Assembly (NCBI GenBank): GCA_021781095.1
Contig: JAJXXM010000049.1
Location: 1-7,333, forward strand
Reading direction: 5' to 3'
DNA length: 7,333 bases
DNA from: a bacterium
GTDB lineage: Bacteria > Eremiobacterota > Eremiobacteria > Baltobacterales > Baltobacteraceae
The position numbers and the translations under genes were made by a program. The notes below the pieces were generated by a model. That model made no database searches, was not told the origin of the DNA, and worked only from the letters and a program-made list of their open reading frames with translations. Shown one piece after another: positions 1 to 5,134 of the stretch (the stretch's first letter is position 1; every line of letters starts with the position of its first letter).

Positions 1-521
1 TCGGCGACTTCTTGGTCCTCATCGCGTTCCTCATCTTCCCGATGCGCGCGCGCTTGGCGATGGAACGCTTGGAACGCCACCCCGGCCTCGCAACGGCAGT
101 CGGCTTGGGCGCATGGATTGCGGTGCTGCCGCTCGGCTTCATGTTGCTCATTACGATCGTGTTGAGCCCGCTCATTCTCGTCGAGGTGCTCGCGATCGTC
201 GTCGCGCTGCTCATCGGCAAAGCGGCGCTCGCATTGATTATCGGGAACCGCTTGATGGCGATGACGAACGCGAAGGTCGATCCCTCGCCGCTGCTCGCAC
301 TGGTGATCGGGCTCGTGTTGATCACCGCCGCGGAGTTGGTGCCGATCGCGGGATTCCTGGTCTCGATGTTGGTGCTGCTCGTCGGCGTCGGCGCGACCTT
401 GCTCTCGCTCGCGCAGCCGACGATGCTCAACGGCCCCTACATGGCGCCGGCCGCACCCGTCGGGCCGACGAACGTCACCCCGCCGCAGCCGCCGATCGGC
501 GGCCCCCCGATGCCGCGCTAA
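1..521 (+). CDS. Multi-pass membrane protein with proline-rich tail (5' partial)
   Basis: The reading frame is already open at the window's left edge (GDFLVLIAFLIFPMRAR from base 3), so the TTG at 12 is probably internal and the true start lies outside. About 170 residues are visible. They hold the end of one hydrophobic helix, a short basic/acidic segment (MERLERHPG), then about four hydrophobic stretches at roughly residues 28-50, 52-78, 92-110 and 112-134 counted from base 12. A tail of about 35 residues rich in Pro, Gly and Ala follows (for example PPQPPIGGPPMPR). The pattern of a short helix, 'R..HPG..' and two long hydrophobic blocks with a G-R/N-R-L motif resembles the C-terminal membrane portion attached to some bactofilin/polymer-forming proteins. 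That comparison is from memory and the N-terminal domain is not visible, so no function is assigned. Stop TAA at 519-521. Confidence 0.7.
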   Translation, partial: GDFLVLIAFLIFPMRARLAMERLERHPGLATAVGLGAWIAVLPLGFMLLITIVLSPLILVEVLAIVVALLIGKAALALIIGNRLMAMTNAKVDPSPLLALVIGLVLITAAELVPIAGFLVSMLVLLVGVGATLLSLAQPTMLNGPYMAPAAPVGPTNVTPPQPPIGGPPMPR

Positions 522-529
522 CCGGCGGC

Positions 530-598
530 GCGCTCTTGTCACCCCGAGTAGGGCGCTCTTGTAACCCCGAGTAGGGCGGTTTTGTCACCCCGAGTAGG
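530..598. repeat. Three tandem 23-bp units (half-units of a hairpin repeat)
   Basis: Three direct copies start at 530, 553 and 576 with an exact 23-bp period. Each contains the core TGTMACCCCGAGTAGG, with small changes (C/A in the core, 'gctct' versus 'ggttt' before it). The core is the reverse complement of the right part of the 50-bp units further on (CCTACTCGATGTGACA, differing at two bases), so both belong to one repeat family in opposite orientations. The third copy runs directly into the full hairpin unit at 576-623. No ORF of note crosses it. Confidence 0.85.
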
Positions 599-623
599 GC
601 GCTTGAGCGCCCGTATCGAGGGG
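576..623 (-). repeat. Full hairpin unit, inverted relative to the 50-bp array
   Basis: This unit of about 48 bp aligns end to end with the reverse complement of the 50-bp units: TGTCACCCCGAGTAGG, then a palindrome, then CCGTATCGAG. Its centre, GGGCGCTTGAGCGCCC (597-612), forms a perfect 6-bp stem with a TTGA loop. The 50-bp units carry GGCCCC-TGC-GGGGCC at the same place. The stem bases differ, yet pairing is kept on both sides, which points to selection for, or inheritance of, a hairpin. No T-run follows, so it is not a typical intrinsic terminator. Confidence 0.8.
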
Positions 624-823
624 GCGGCGCGCATCTCGATACGGCCCCTGCGGGGCCTACTCGATGTGACATAGCGGCGCGCATCTCGATACGGCCCCTG
701 CGGGGCCTACTCGATGTGACACAGCGGCGCGCATCTCGATACGGCCCCTGCGGGGCCTACTCGATGTGACACGGCGGCGCGCATCTCGATACGGCCCCTG
801 CGGGGCCTACTCGATGTGACACA
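624..823 (+). repeat. Four tandem 50-bp palindromic repeat units
   Basis: Exact 50-bp period with copies at 624-673, 674-723, 724-773 and 774-823. The first 47 bases (GCGGCGCGCATCTCGATACG ... to GATGTGAC) are identical in all four. Only the last three vary (ATA, ACA, ACG, ACA). Each unit contains GGCCCC-TGC-GGGGCC (643-657 in the first), a 6-bp stem with a 3-nt loop, flanked by partly complementary TCGAT-type arms. A fifth partial start (GCGGCGG) lies at 824-830. The near-identity suggests recent tandem amplification. It lies between a membrane-protein gene and the aminotransferase and ends about 50 bp before the latter's start. Confidence 0.95.
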
Positions 824-873
824 GCGGCGGCAAAGCGGAGGGCGGCCCGGGCGGCCCGAAATCTGCAGCAGCT

Positions 874-2091
874 ATGACCACGCTTGCCCGCACCGCCCGC
901 TACGCCAAACGGACCGCGCACCTGCGCGCCTCGACGATCCGCGAGATGCTGAAAGTTACCCAGCAGCCCGACGTCATCTCCTTCGGCGGCGGCCTGCCGG
1001 CGCCCGAACTCTTCCCGCTCAAGGCGGTCGCCGAATGTACCGCCGAGGTGCTCGATCACGTTGGGGCGAGCGCGCTGCAATATAGCGTCACCGAGGGCGT
1101 TCCGGCGCTGCGCGCGTGGGTGGCGCAACGGCTGAGCCATCGGCTCGAGCGCGCGTTCAGCTTCCACGATACGATCGTCGTGAACGGCTCGCAGCAGGGG
1201 CTCGATCTCGTCGGCAAGATCCTACTCGATCCCGGCGATTACGTCGTGGTCGCCAACCCCACCTATCTCGGCGCGATTCAGGCGTTCGATGCCTACCAAG
1301 CGCGCTATCTCACCGTCGAGAGCGACGCCGACGGAATGCTCCCCGACGCGCTCGAGCGTGTGCTCGCCAACGCCGACGCGCCGCCGAAACTCGTCTACGT
1401 CGTTCCGAACTTCCAAAACCCCAGCGGCACCACACTCGCGGGCAACCGGCGCGAAGCGATCGTGCGCATCTGCGAGCGCTACGATGTCGTGCTGTTCGAA
1501 GACGATCCCTACGGCGAATTGCGTTTCGAAGGGCACGAGCAGCTCGCACTCTCGTCGTACGAGAGCGAAGGCACGGTCATTTATTCCGGCACCGCGAGCA
1601 AGACGCTCGCGCCGGGCGTGCGCGTGGCGTGGCTGGTGAGCAAAGACCACGAATTGCTCGAAAAGCTCATCCTCGCCAAACAAGGCGCGGATCTTCAGCC
1701 GGGAACGCTGACGCAGCATATTTTTCTGCAGTATGCATCGCGCAACGGCGGCGTTGAATACGAAGCGCATATCGCGCGCATCCGGCAGACCTACCACAAG
1801 CGCCGCGACGTGATGATGGGCGAGCTCGCCAAGCACATGCCGCCGCAGATGCATTTCAGCCGCCCCGAGGGCGGAATGTTCTTATGGGCGCACCTCGACG
1901 GGGTCGATACCGAAGAGCTGCTCAAAATTAGCGCGGAGCAGAAGGTCGTTTTCGTGCCCGGCGTCAGCTTCTACGCCGAACGCGACGTCCACGACGGCAT
2001 GCGCCTGAATTTCTCGAACGCTTCGGAGGAAAAGATCGCGATCGGCATCGAGCGGCTCGCCGGCGCGGTGCGCACCTACCTGGAGCGCTAG
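874..2091 (+). CDS. PLP-dependent aminotransferase, class I/II (LysN/2-aminoadipate transaminase-like)
   Basis: A 405-residue, full-length fold-type I aminotransferase that should transfer an amino group between an amino acid and a 2-oxo acid in the cytoplasm using pyridoxal phosphate. Visible signatures: VISFGGGLPAPELFP (residues 35-48), a substrate-domain motif typical of the LysN/Aro8/MocR-related group; NPTY with Tyr131; VPNFQNPSG with Asn182; EDDPYGELRF with Asp211 and Tyr213; SGTASKTLAPGVRVAW with the Schiff-base Lys243 and Arg250; and MRLNFS with Arg377, the expected carboxylate-binding Arg. No N-terminal HTH is present, so it is not a MocR regulator. The ATG at 874 gives a family-like N-terminus (RASTIREML before VISFGGG), though no good ribosome-binding site is seen and a 9-bp direct duplication (GGGCGGCCC twice, 840-857) lies just upstream. 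Substrate is uncertain: 2-aminoadipate, aromatic or branched-chain amino acids are all possible. It has no functional partner in the window. Confidence 0.95.
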   Translation: MTTLARTARYAKRTAHLRASTIREMLKVTQQPDVISFGGGLPAPELFPLKAVAECTAEVLDHVGASALQYSVTEGVPALRAWVAQRLSHRLERAFSFHDTIVVNGSQQGLDLVGKILLDPGDYVVVANPTYLGAIQAFDAYQARYLTVESDADGMLPDALERVLANADAPPKLVYVVPNFQNPSGTTLAGNRREAIVRICERYDVVLFEDDPYGELRFEGHEQLALSSYESEGTVIYSGTASKTLAPGVRVAWLVSKDHELLEKLILAKQGADLQPGTLTQHIFLQYASRNGGVEYEAHIARIRQTYHKRRDVMMGELAKHMPPQMHFSRPEGGMFLWAHLDGVDTEELLKISAEQKVVFVPGVSFYAERDVHDGMRLNFSNASEEKIAIGIERLAGAVRTYLER

Positions 2092-2103
2092 GCCGGAACG
2101 GCG

Positions 2104-2772
2104 TTATTCCCCGAGATCGACCCCCTTGAGGTAGGCGAGATCGTGTTCTTCTCGGTTCTCAAGATAAATTTTCCAAAACTCGGCCAGCTTCGGCGCATAA
2201 TCTTGAACGGCTCGACGCTGGACGAATACATATGCCGCCGTAACGATGAGCATACTCACGGCAGCCATTGCCGCAACCAACGTGTGCGCACCATGCGCCG
2301 GCGCCGAAAAGGCGAGCACGAAGGCGACGAGCGCAGCCAAGGCCGCAAACCCGAGCAGCCATATCTGCTGATCGATAAATCGCTCGAGATCGCCCCCCAT
2401 GTGAATATGCGGGCCCTTCCCGCTGCCAGCGTGCTTCTTTCGAAAGGCACTCTCGCTTCGACTTGCGAGAATCCAATAATCCTGTAGGTTCGATCGCGAT
2501 GTATTTCTAAATTCCGCGACATCGTGCGCCAAGAAAAGATAGGTGCTCTGCCGGAGCGCTTGCAGAAACCAATGTTGCCCAAGCCGCGTCGTAAACACTA
2601 ATAATCCGCAGGCAGTGAAGAAAAGGGCTGCCGTGCCAAGCGGAGACTTCAGGTTGAGCATCGTCGACACAATAATCAACATGGCTCCGACTTCGCCGAT
2701 CGCTACCGTGCGCACGGCACTAAAAAGTTGAAGCGTCTCTTCGCGAAGCGAACTATACACCGAATCTTTCAC
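2104..2772 (-). CDS. Hypothetical four-helix membrane protein
   Basis: A 222-residue protein that I do not recognise. The GTG start at 2772 is supported by a strong Shine-Dalgarno, AGGAAGGA (2781-2788), 8 nt upstream. Predicted membrane helices lie at about residues 22-40, 44-62, 137-157 and 163-184, that is, two helical hairpins separated by a hydrophilic, mixed-charge region of about 75 residues (75-136; includes FRNTSRSNLQDYW and FRKKH). The N-terminus, the central region and the charged C-terminus (QRRAVQDYAPKLAEFWKIYL...) would all be cytoplasmic by the positive-inside rule. Its stop lies 12 bp from the stop of the convergent aminotransferase. Base composition looks less GC-rich than that neighbour, hinting at a different origin. 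The two-hairpin layout vaguely recalls small two-helix effector families such as SLATT, but no diagnostic motif supports that. Confidence 0.8.
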   Translation of the reverse strand: MKDSVYSSLREETLQLFSAVRTVAIGEVGAMLIIVSTMLNLKSPLGTAALFFTACGLLVFTTRLGQHWFLQALRQSTYLFLAHDVAEFRNTSRSNLQDYWILASRSESAFRKKHAGSGKGPHIHMGGDLERFIDQQIWLLGFAALAALVAFVLAFSAPAHGAHTLVAAMAAVSMLIVTAAYVFVQRRAVQDYAPKLAEFWKIYLENREEHDLAYLKGVDLGE

Positions 2773-2780
2773 GTACCCGA

Positions 2781-2788
2781 TCCTTCCT
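2781..2788 (-). promoter_or_regulatory. Shine-Dalgarno fixing the GTG start of the four-helix membrane protein
   Basis: On the minus strand AGGAAGGA lies 8 nt before GTG at 2772. It is the best purine-rich site near this end of the frame and decides the start codon. Confidence 0.7.
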
Positions 2789-2942
2789 AAGGGGAGGGCT
2801 CGACCACCGCCCGAGCTCCGGCCTCGTCGTTCGCTGCTCGGCCCGCGGTTACGTGCGTCGCGCCGCCCTTTCAGGCCCGCCCGCCTGCTCCCTTGAAACG
2901 CCGACGAAGCGCCCGCGGTGGATCCTCGAGAGGCGCCGATAC

Positions 2943-2971
2943 TTGACTAGTTGACTCGTTCGCTCTAGAGT
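2943..2971 (+). promoter_or_regulatory. Sigma70-type promoter of toxin-antitoxin module 1, probably leaderless
   Basis: TTGACT (2943-2948), a 17-bp spacer, then TAGAGT (2966-2971): five of six and four of six matches to the -35 and -10 consensus with ideal spacing. Transcription would start at about 2978-2979, on the ATG of the antitoxin. No Shine-Dalgarno precedes that ATG, which fits a leaderless message. The -35 region overlaps an 8-bp near-repeat, TTGACTAG/TTGACTCG (2943-2958), which could be an operator. Confidence 0.55.
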
Positions 2972-2978
2972 GTGGCTG

Positions 2979-3209
2979 ATGAGATACGTTCCTGCGTTTG
3001 AAGCGAAGGCACATTTTTCGGCGCTCATCGACGACGCGGCGCGCGGCGAAAGCATCGTGATCACGCGGCGCGGGGTACCGGTGGCGCAGCTCGGGCCGGT
3101 CGCCGAGTCGCACGCCGATGCCGAGAGCGCGCTCAGTTTTCTGCTCTCGCAGAAGATACGACTTGGTATTCCCATTCGCAAAGCGATCGACGAGGGCCGC
3201 AAACGGTGA
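2979..3209 (+). CDS. Phd/YefM-family antitoxin, module 1
   Basis: A 76-residue type II antitoxin, expected to bind and inhibit the PIN toxin encoded next and to repress its own promoter. The N-terminal DNA-binding part (residues 1-45) has the typical Phd sequence: 'VPAFEAKAHFSALIDDAARGE' followed by 'IVITRRGVPVAQLGPV'. The C-terminal part ends RLGIPIRKAIDEGRKR, the usual short toxin-binding segment of VapB-like Phd proteins. In-frame GTG at 2970 is also possible, but it lies inside the predicted -10 element, so ATG 2979 is preferred. The stop TGA (3207-3209) overlaps the toxin start by 4 nt, implying translational coupling and co-expression. Confidence 0.9.
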   Translation: MRYVPAFEAKAHFSALIDDAARGESIVITRRGVPVAQLGPVAESHADAESALSFLLSQKIRLGIPIRKAIDEGRKR

Positions 3210-3622
3210 GAACGGTAGTCGATGCCTCGGCCGTTTTCTCGTGGATCTTCGACGATGAGCGCGACGAGCTTGCGGTAGCGATGGCGCGCTTCGTCGTCGC
3301 CAACGGCGCCCACGTGCCGGCGCTCTTCACGAGCGAAGCACAGAACATCTTGGCCGTCGCCGTGCGGCGCAAACGGGCGACGACCGCCGAGGCCGGCGCG
3401 ATCCTTGCGGCAATAGCCCGGCTTCCGCTGCGTGTCGAAACGACCGGGACCGAACTCGGTTCTGCTCGCGCGTTTGAAGCTGCGCTTCGCTGGGGAATCT
3501 CGGCGTACGATGCCGCGTATCTCGTGCTCGCCCAGGATCTCGACGCAACCTTGATGACGCGCGATCGGCGTCTCAATGCGGCCGCCGAAAAATCCGGCAT
3601 TCGGTGGGCGCGCGCCGACTAG
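3206..3622 (+). CDS. PIN-domain toxin (VapC-like ribonuclease), module 1, intact
   Basis: A 138-residue PIN-domain protein, the usual VapC size. These toxins are Mg2+-dependent endoribonucleases, often cleaving tRNA or rRNA. All four expected acidic positions are present: Asp6 in VVDAS, Glu44 in TSEAQNIL, Asp102 in ISAYDAAYLVLA and Asp120 in LMTRDRRL. The C-terminal 'AYDAAYLVLAQ...LMTRDRRLNAAAEKSGI' is a textbook PIN ending. It starts at GTG 3206, inside the antitoxin stop (GTGA), with no separate ribosome-binding site, so it should be made only when the antitoxin is translated. This is the only one of the three toxins in the window with an uninterrupted frame. RNA target cannot be read from sequence. 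Confidence 0.92.
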   Translation: MRTVVDASAVFSWIFDDERDELAVAMARFVVANGAHVPALFTSEAQNILAVAVRRKRATTAEAGAILAAIARLPLRVETTGTELGSARAFEAALRWGISAYDAAYLVLAQDLDATLMTRDRRLNAAAEKSGIRWARAD

Positions 3623-3642
3623 GCAAGGCGATCTCGCTTGCC
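3622..3642 (+). other. Inverted repeat after toxin 1
   Basis: GGCAAGGCG-ATCT-CGCTTGCC, an 8-bp stem with one bulged G and a 4-nt loop, begins on the last base of the toxin stop codon. No T-tract follows, so an intrinsic terminator is doubtful. It may still separate module 1 transcripts from module 2 or stabilise the 3' end. Confidence 0.4.
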
Positions 3643-3667
3643 CGCCGCAGCCGATTGGTGGTAAACC

Positions 3668-3685
3668 CCTTACATGATCGTAAGG
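3668..3685. promoter_or_regulatory. Palindrome across the start codon of the AbrB-type antitoxin, candidate operator
   Basis: CCTTAC-ATGATC-GTAAGG: perfect 6-bp arms around a 6-bp centre that contains the ATG start (3674-3676). Antitoxins of this type commonly bind palindromes at their own promoter, so this is a candidate autoregulatory site. It could equally form a small hairpin that hides the start codon. Binding is inferred only from position and symmetry. Confidence 0.4.
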
Positions 3686-3931
3686 CGTAAGGCAACACTC
3701 ACCTCGAAGCAGCAATTGACCCCTCCCGCCGCGGTGCGAGCGGCGCTAAACGTTACGGCAGGCGACGCGCTGATGTTTGAGATCGGGCCGGATGGCGTGC
3801 GCGTACTCCCGGCGCCGCGTCCAAACCGGTTTTCGGCGTTCGCCGGGCGGTACCGCATCGGGGCGGGGCGCTCGCAAAAGGAAACCAACGCGTGGTTGCG
3901 TGAGCTGCGGGGTCACAAGAACAAGCGTTGA
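3674..3931 (+). CDS. AbrB/SpoVT-type antitoxin, module 2
   Basis: An 85-residue protein with a swapped-hairpin AbrB domain at residues 1-46 (RRKATLTSKQQLTPPAAVRAALNVTAGD...GPDGVRVLPA). This resembles VapB-type antitoxins, although TPPAAV replaces the common 'TIPKEV/TIPAEV'. The C-terminal part (FAGRYRIG...KETNAWLRELRGHKNKR) matches the family's toxin-neutralising tail, in which an E-x-NAW/F-x-RELRG motif is common. It should bind DNA as a dimer and pair with the following PIN toxin. Start ATG 3674 has only a weak purine-rich site (GGTGGT, 3656-3661) at long distance. Its stop TGA (3929-3931) overlaps the TTG of the toxin frame by 4 nt. The frame is intact even though the toxin is broken. Confidence 0.85.
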   Translation: MIVRRKATLTSKQQLTPPAAVRAALNVTAGDALMFEIGPDGVRVLPAPRPNRFSAFAGRYRIGAGRSQKETNAWLRELRGHKNKR

Positions 3932-4306
3932 GCCTTGCAGTCGACACCAACGTCATTATCGATCTCGTTGCCGGCACTCCGACGGCCGCCGAGCTCGCCT
4001 CAACCCTCCTCGAAAAGCAGGCCGAACGGCAGGGGTTGGTCATCTGCCCGATCGTGTACGCGGAACTCTTCGCACATCCCGGCTGGAACAAAAAGGAAAT
4101 AGACACCTTTTTGCGCGCGACCTCAATCGGCGTTCAGTGGGAAGTTACGCGCGAGGTGTGGGAAGCGGCAGGCGAGCGGCGCCCCCCGACGCCTGCCGGC
4201 CGATTTCGCAATCGGCACACATGCCGCGGCGACCGGCGGCCTCATCACCGGCGACGCGGCCTTTTACCGCACGAATTTTCCCGACCTTCGACTTATCACC
4301 GTGTGA
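3928..4306 (+). pseudogene. PIN-domain toxin (VapC-like), module 2, frameshifted with internal loss
   Basis: From TTG 3928 the frame reads a normal PIN N-terminus: LAVDTNVIIDLVAG with Asp6 and PIVYAELFA with Glu46, continuing to VTREVWEAAG (residues 73-82). It then turns into an Arg/Pro/His-rich sequence without family character, ending at 4329. The true C-terminus sits in another frame: SGAPRRLPADFAIGTHAAATGGLITGDAAFYRTNFPDLRLITV, ending at TGA 4304-4306. It includes the third acidic site (ADF) and fourth (TGD). From memory, relatives have about 10-13 residues between W..AG and SG..RR that are missing here. The simplest reading is a deletion of about 30-40 nt (not a multiple of three) near 4171-4177. 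A single-base error alone would not explain the missing residues. The toxin is probably inactive. Confidence 0.8.
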
Positions 4307-4361
4307 ACGAGGGCCGCGAGGGGCCGTAACCCCGAACCAGTCCGAAGAAGATTGGGATCGA

Positions 4362-4380
4362 GACTAGTCAGACTAGTTGA
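4362..4380 (+). promoter_or_regulatory. Tandem GACTAGT motif upstream of module 3, candidate operator/promoter region
   Basis: GACTAGTCA followed directly by GACTAGTTGA: two 9-bp near-repeats built on the palindrome GACTAGTC/ACTAGT. The 10-mer GACTAGTTGA (4371-4380) recurs exactly at 2945-2954, in the promoter of the other Phd-type antitoxin. TTGATA (4377-4382) could be a -35, but the possible -10 elements (GATTAT or TATCGT) are poorly spaced or weak, so the promoter itself is uncertain. Confidence 0.35.
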
Positions 4381-4416
4381 TAGCGGGCACCCCTTGCGAT
4401 TATCGTGAAACGCGTG

Positions 4417-4424
4417 AAGGAGGG
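4417..4424 (+). promoter_or_regulatory. Shine-Dalgarno of module 3 antitoxin
   Basis: AAGGAGGG lies 7 nt before ATG 4432 and 4 nt before ATG 4429. It selects this start pair over the in-frame GTG at 4405, which has no such site and would place the Shine-Dalgarno inside the coding sequence. Confidence 0.7.
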
Positions 4425-4431
4425 CTGTATG

Positions 4432-4695
4432 ATGCAGAAACCCGCTGGTGAAGGCACGACGTGGCAACTTCAGGAGGCGAAGGCACGGCTCAGCGAGGTC
4501 GTGCAAAAGGCCTTGGAGGGGCGGCCGCAGGTTATTTCACGGCGCGGGCGGGACGAGGTGGTCGTGCTTCGCCTGAGCGACTACGAGCAAGCGATGCACC
4601 CCAAGGGAACGCTCGTGGAGCTTTTCAGGCCCGTTCGGGGCACCGACGTTCGATTCGAACGCCGCAAAGACACGTCACGGGGCTTTGAATTTTGA
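4432..4695 (+). CDS. Phd/YefM-family antitoxin, module 3
   Basis: An 87-residue antitoxin of the Phd/YefM family. Residues 9-50 read WQLQEAKARLSEVVQKALEG...VISRRGRDEVVVLRLSDYEQ, a close match to the family pattern 'W.LQEAK.RLSE...A..GPQ.I..RG.E.VVVLS..DY'. The C-terminal part (TLVELFRPVRGTDVRFERRKD) corresponds to the toxin-binding region of antitoxins that pair with FitB-like PIN proteins. The start is ATG 4432 (or 4429), set by AAGGAGGG upstream. The stop TGA (4693-4695) overlaps TTG of the toxin by 4 nt. This is the only antitoxin of the three with a strong ribosome-binding site. The frame is intact although the toxin is broken. Confidence 0.9.
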   Translation: MQKPAGEGTTWQLQEAKARLSEVVQKALEGRPQVISRRGRDEVVVLRLSDYEQAMHPKGTLVELFRPVRGTDVRFERRKDTSRGFEF

Positions 4696-5031
4696 GCGGA
4701 TTCCTTCTCGACACGTGCGCGCTCTCCGAACTCATGCGCCCATCACCGAATCCCGGCGTCGAAGCGTGGTTCGAACAAACGCCTGAATCCAGGATGTACG
4801 TGAGCGTTCTCGCGATCGCCGAACTCTATCGCGGGATCGTTCGATCTCCATGACGCAGCGCGCTGGGGTAGGGTCGACGCACCGAGCAGTTCGAACGGGC
4901 GAACGCTTCCGGTGACCGACGGGATGCTGGCAGCGGTGGCGCTGGAGCGCCAGCTCTCGATCGTGACGCGGAATACGCGAGATTTCGACGGATCCGGCGC
5001 CCCGACCGTCAACCCCTGGAGCCAACCGTAA
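4692..5031 (+). pseudogene. FitB-like PIN-domain toxin, module 3, frameshifted with internal deletion
   Basis: From TTG 4692 the frame gives a clear FitB/VapC N-terminus: GFLLDTCALSELMRP (Asp7), then YVSVLAIAELYRGI (Glu44). It stops at TGA 4851-4853 after 53 residues. The rest of the domain continues in the +1 frame from about 4837: SFDLHDAARWGR, then RTLPVTDGMLAAVALERQL with the third acidic residue, then SIVTRNTRDFDGSGAPTVNPW, ending TAA 5029-5031. From memory, FitB relatives have roughly 30 residues between the E-L-x-RGI motif and the 'FD..AA..WG' motif; almost none remain. A deletion of about 90-100 nt that is not a multiple of three, near 4831-4840, explains both the missing segment and the frame change. 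Both halves remain well conserved, so the event looks recent. Toxin activity is very unlikely. Confidence 0.85.
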
Positions 5032-5134
5032 TCTCCCAGGACGGCACCCCACAATCGACCGGCAAGAAGATGGCACCCGGCGGCGAAGCATCCGCTGACG
5101 CCGTTCGCGCGGCGTTTCTGAGTTTACAGTTCGC

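Noticed and set aside
530..823. CRISPR array
   Set aside because: Copies are contiguous palindromic repeats with no unique spacers, and no cas genes are present.
1222..1854. A 210-codon minus-strand frame inside the aminotransferase
   Set aside because: It lies wholly within a gene whose catalytic motifs are intact; it is a GC-driven shadow.
2092..2110. Intrinsic terminator between the convergent aminotransferase and membrane-protein genes
   Set aside because: GCCG-GAA-CGGC is only a 4-bp stem and the following TTATT is short and interrupted by G.
2970..2978. GTG 2970 as start of the module 1 antitoxin
   Set aside because: It overlaps the predicted -10 element and adds only three residues not seen in typical Phd proteins.
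3638..3666. Promoter for module 2 (TTGCCC with a downstream GTAAAC)
   Set aside because: The candidate -10 matches the consensus poorly; module 2 may be read from the module 1 promoter or an unrecognised one.
2849..3715. A 288-codon open frame on the minus strand over module 1
   Set aside because: It is antisense to two well-recognised genes (Phd antitoxin and PIN toxin), its product is Arg/Pro-rich without family features, and long antisense frames are expected in GC-rich DNA.
4330..4404. Remnant gene between modules 2 and 3
   Set aside because: The stretch is short and shows no conserved coding pattern in any frame; only the GACTAGT repeats stand out.
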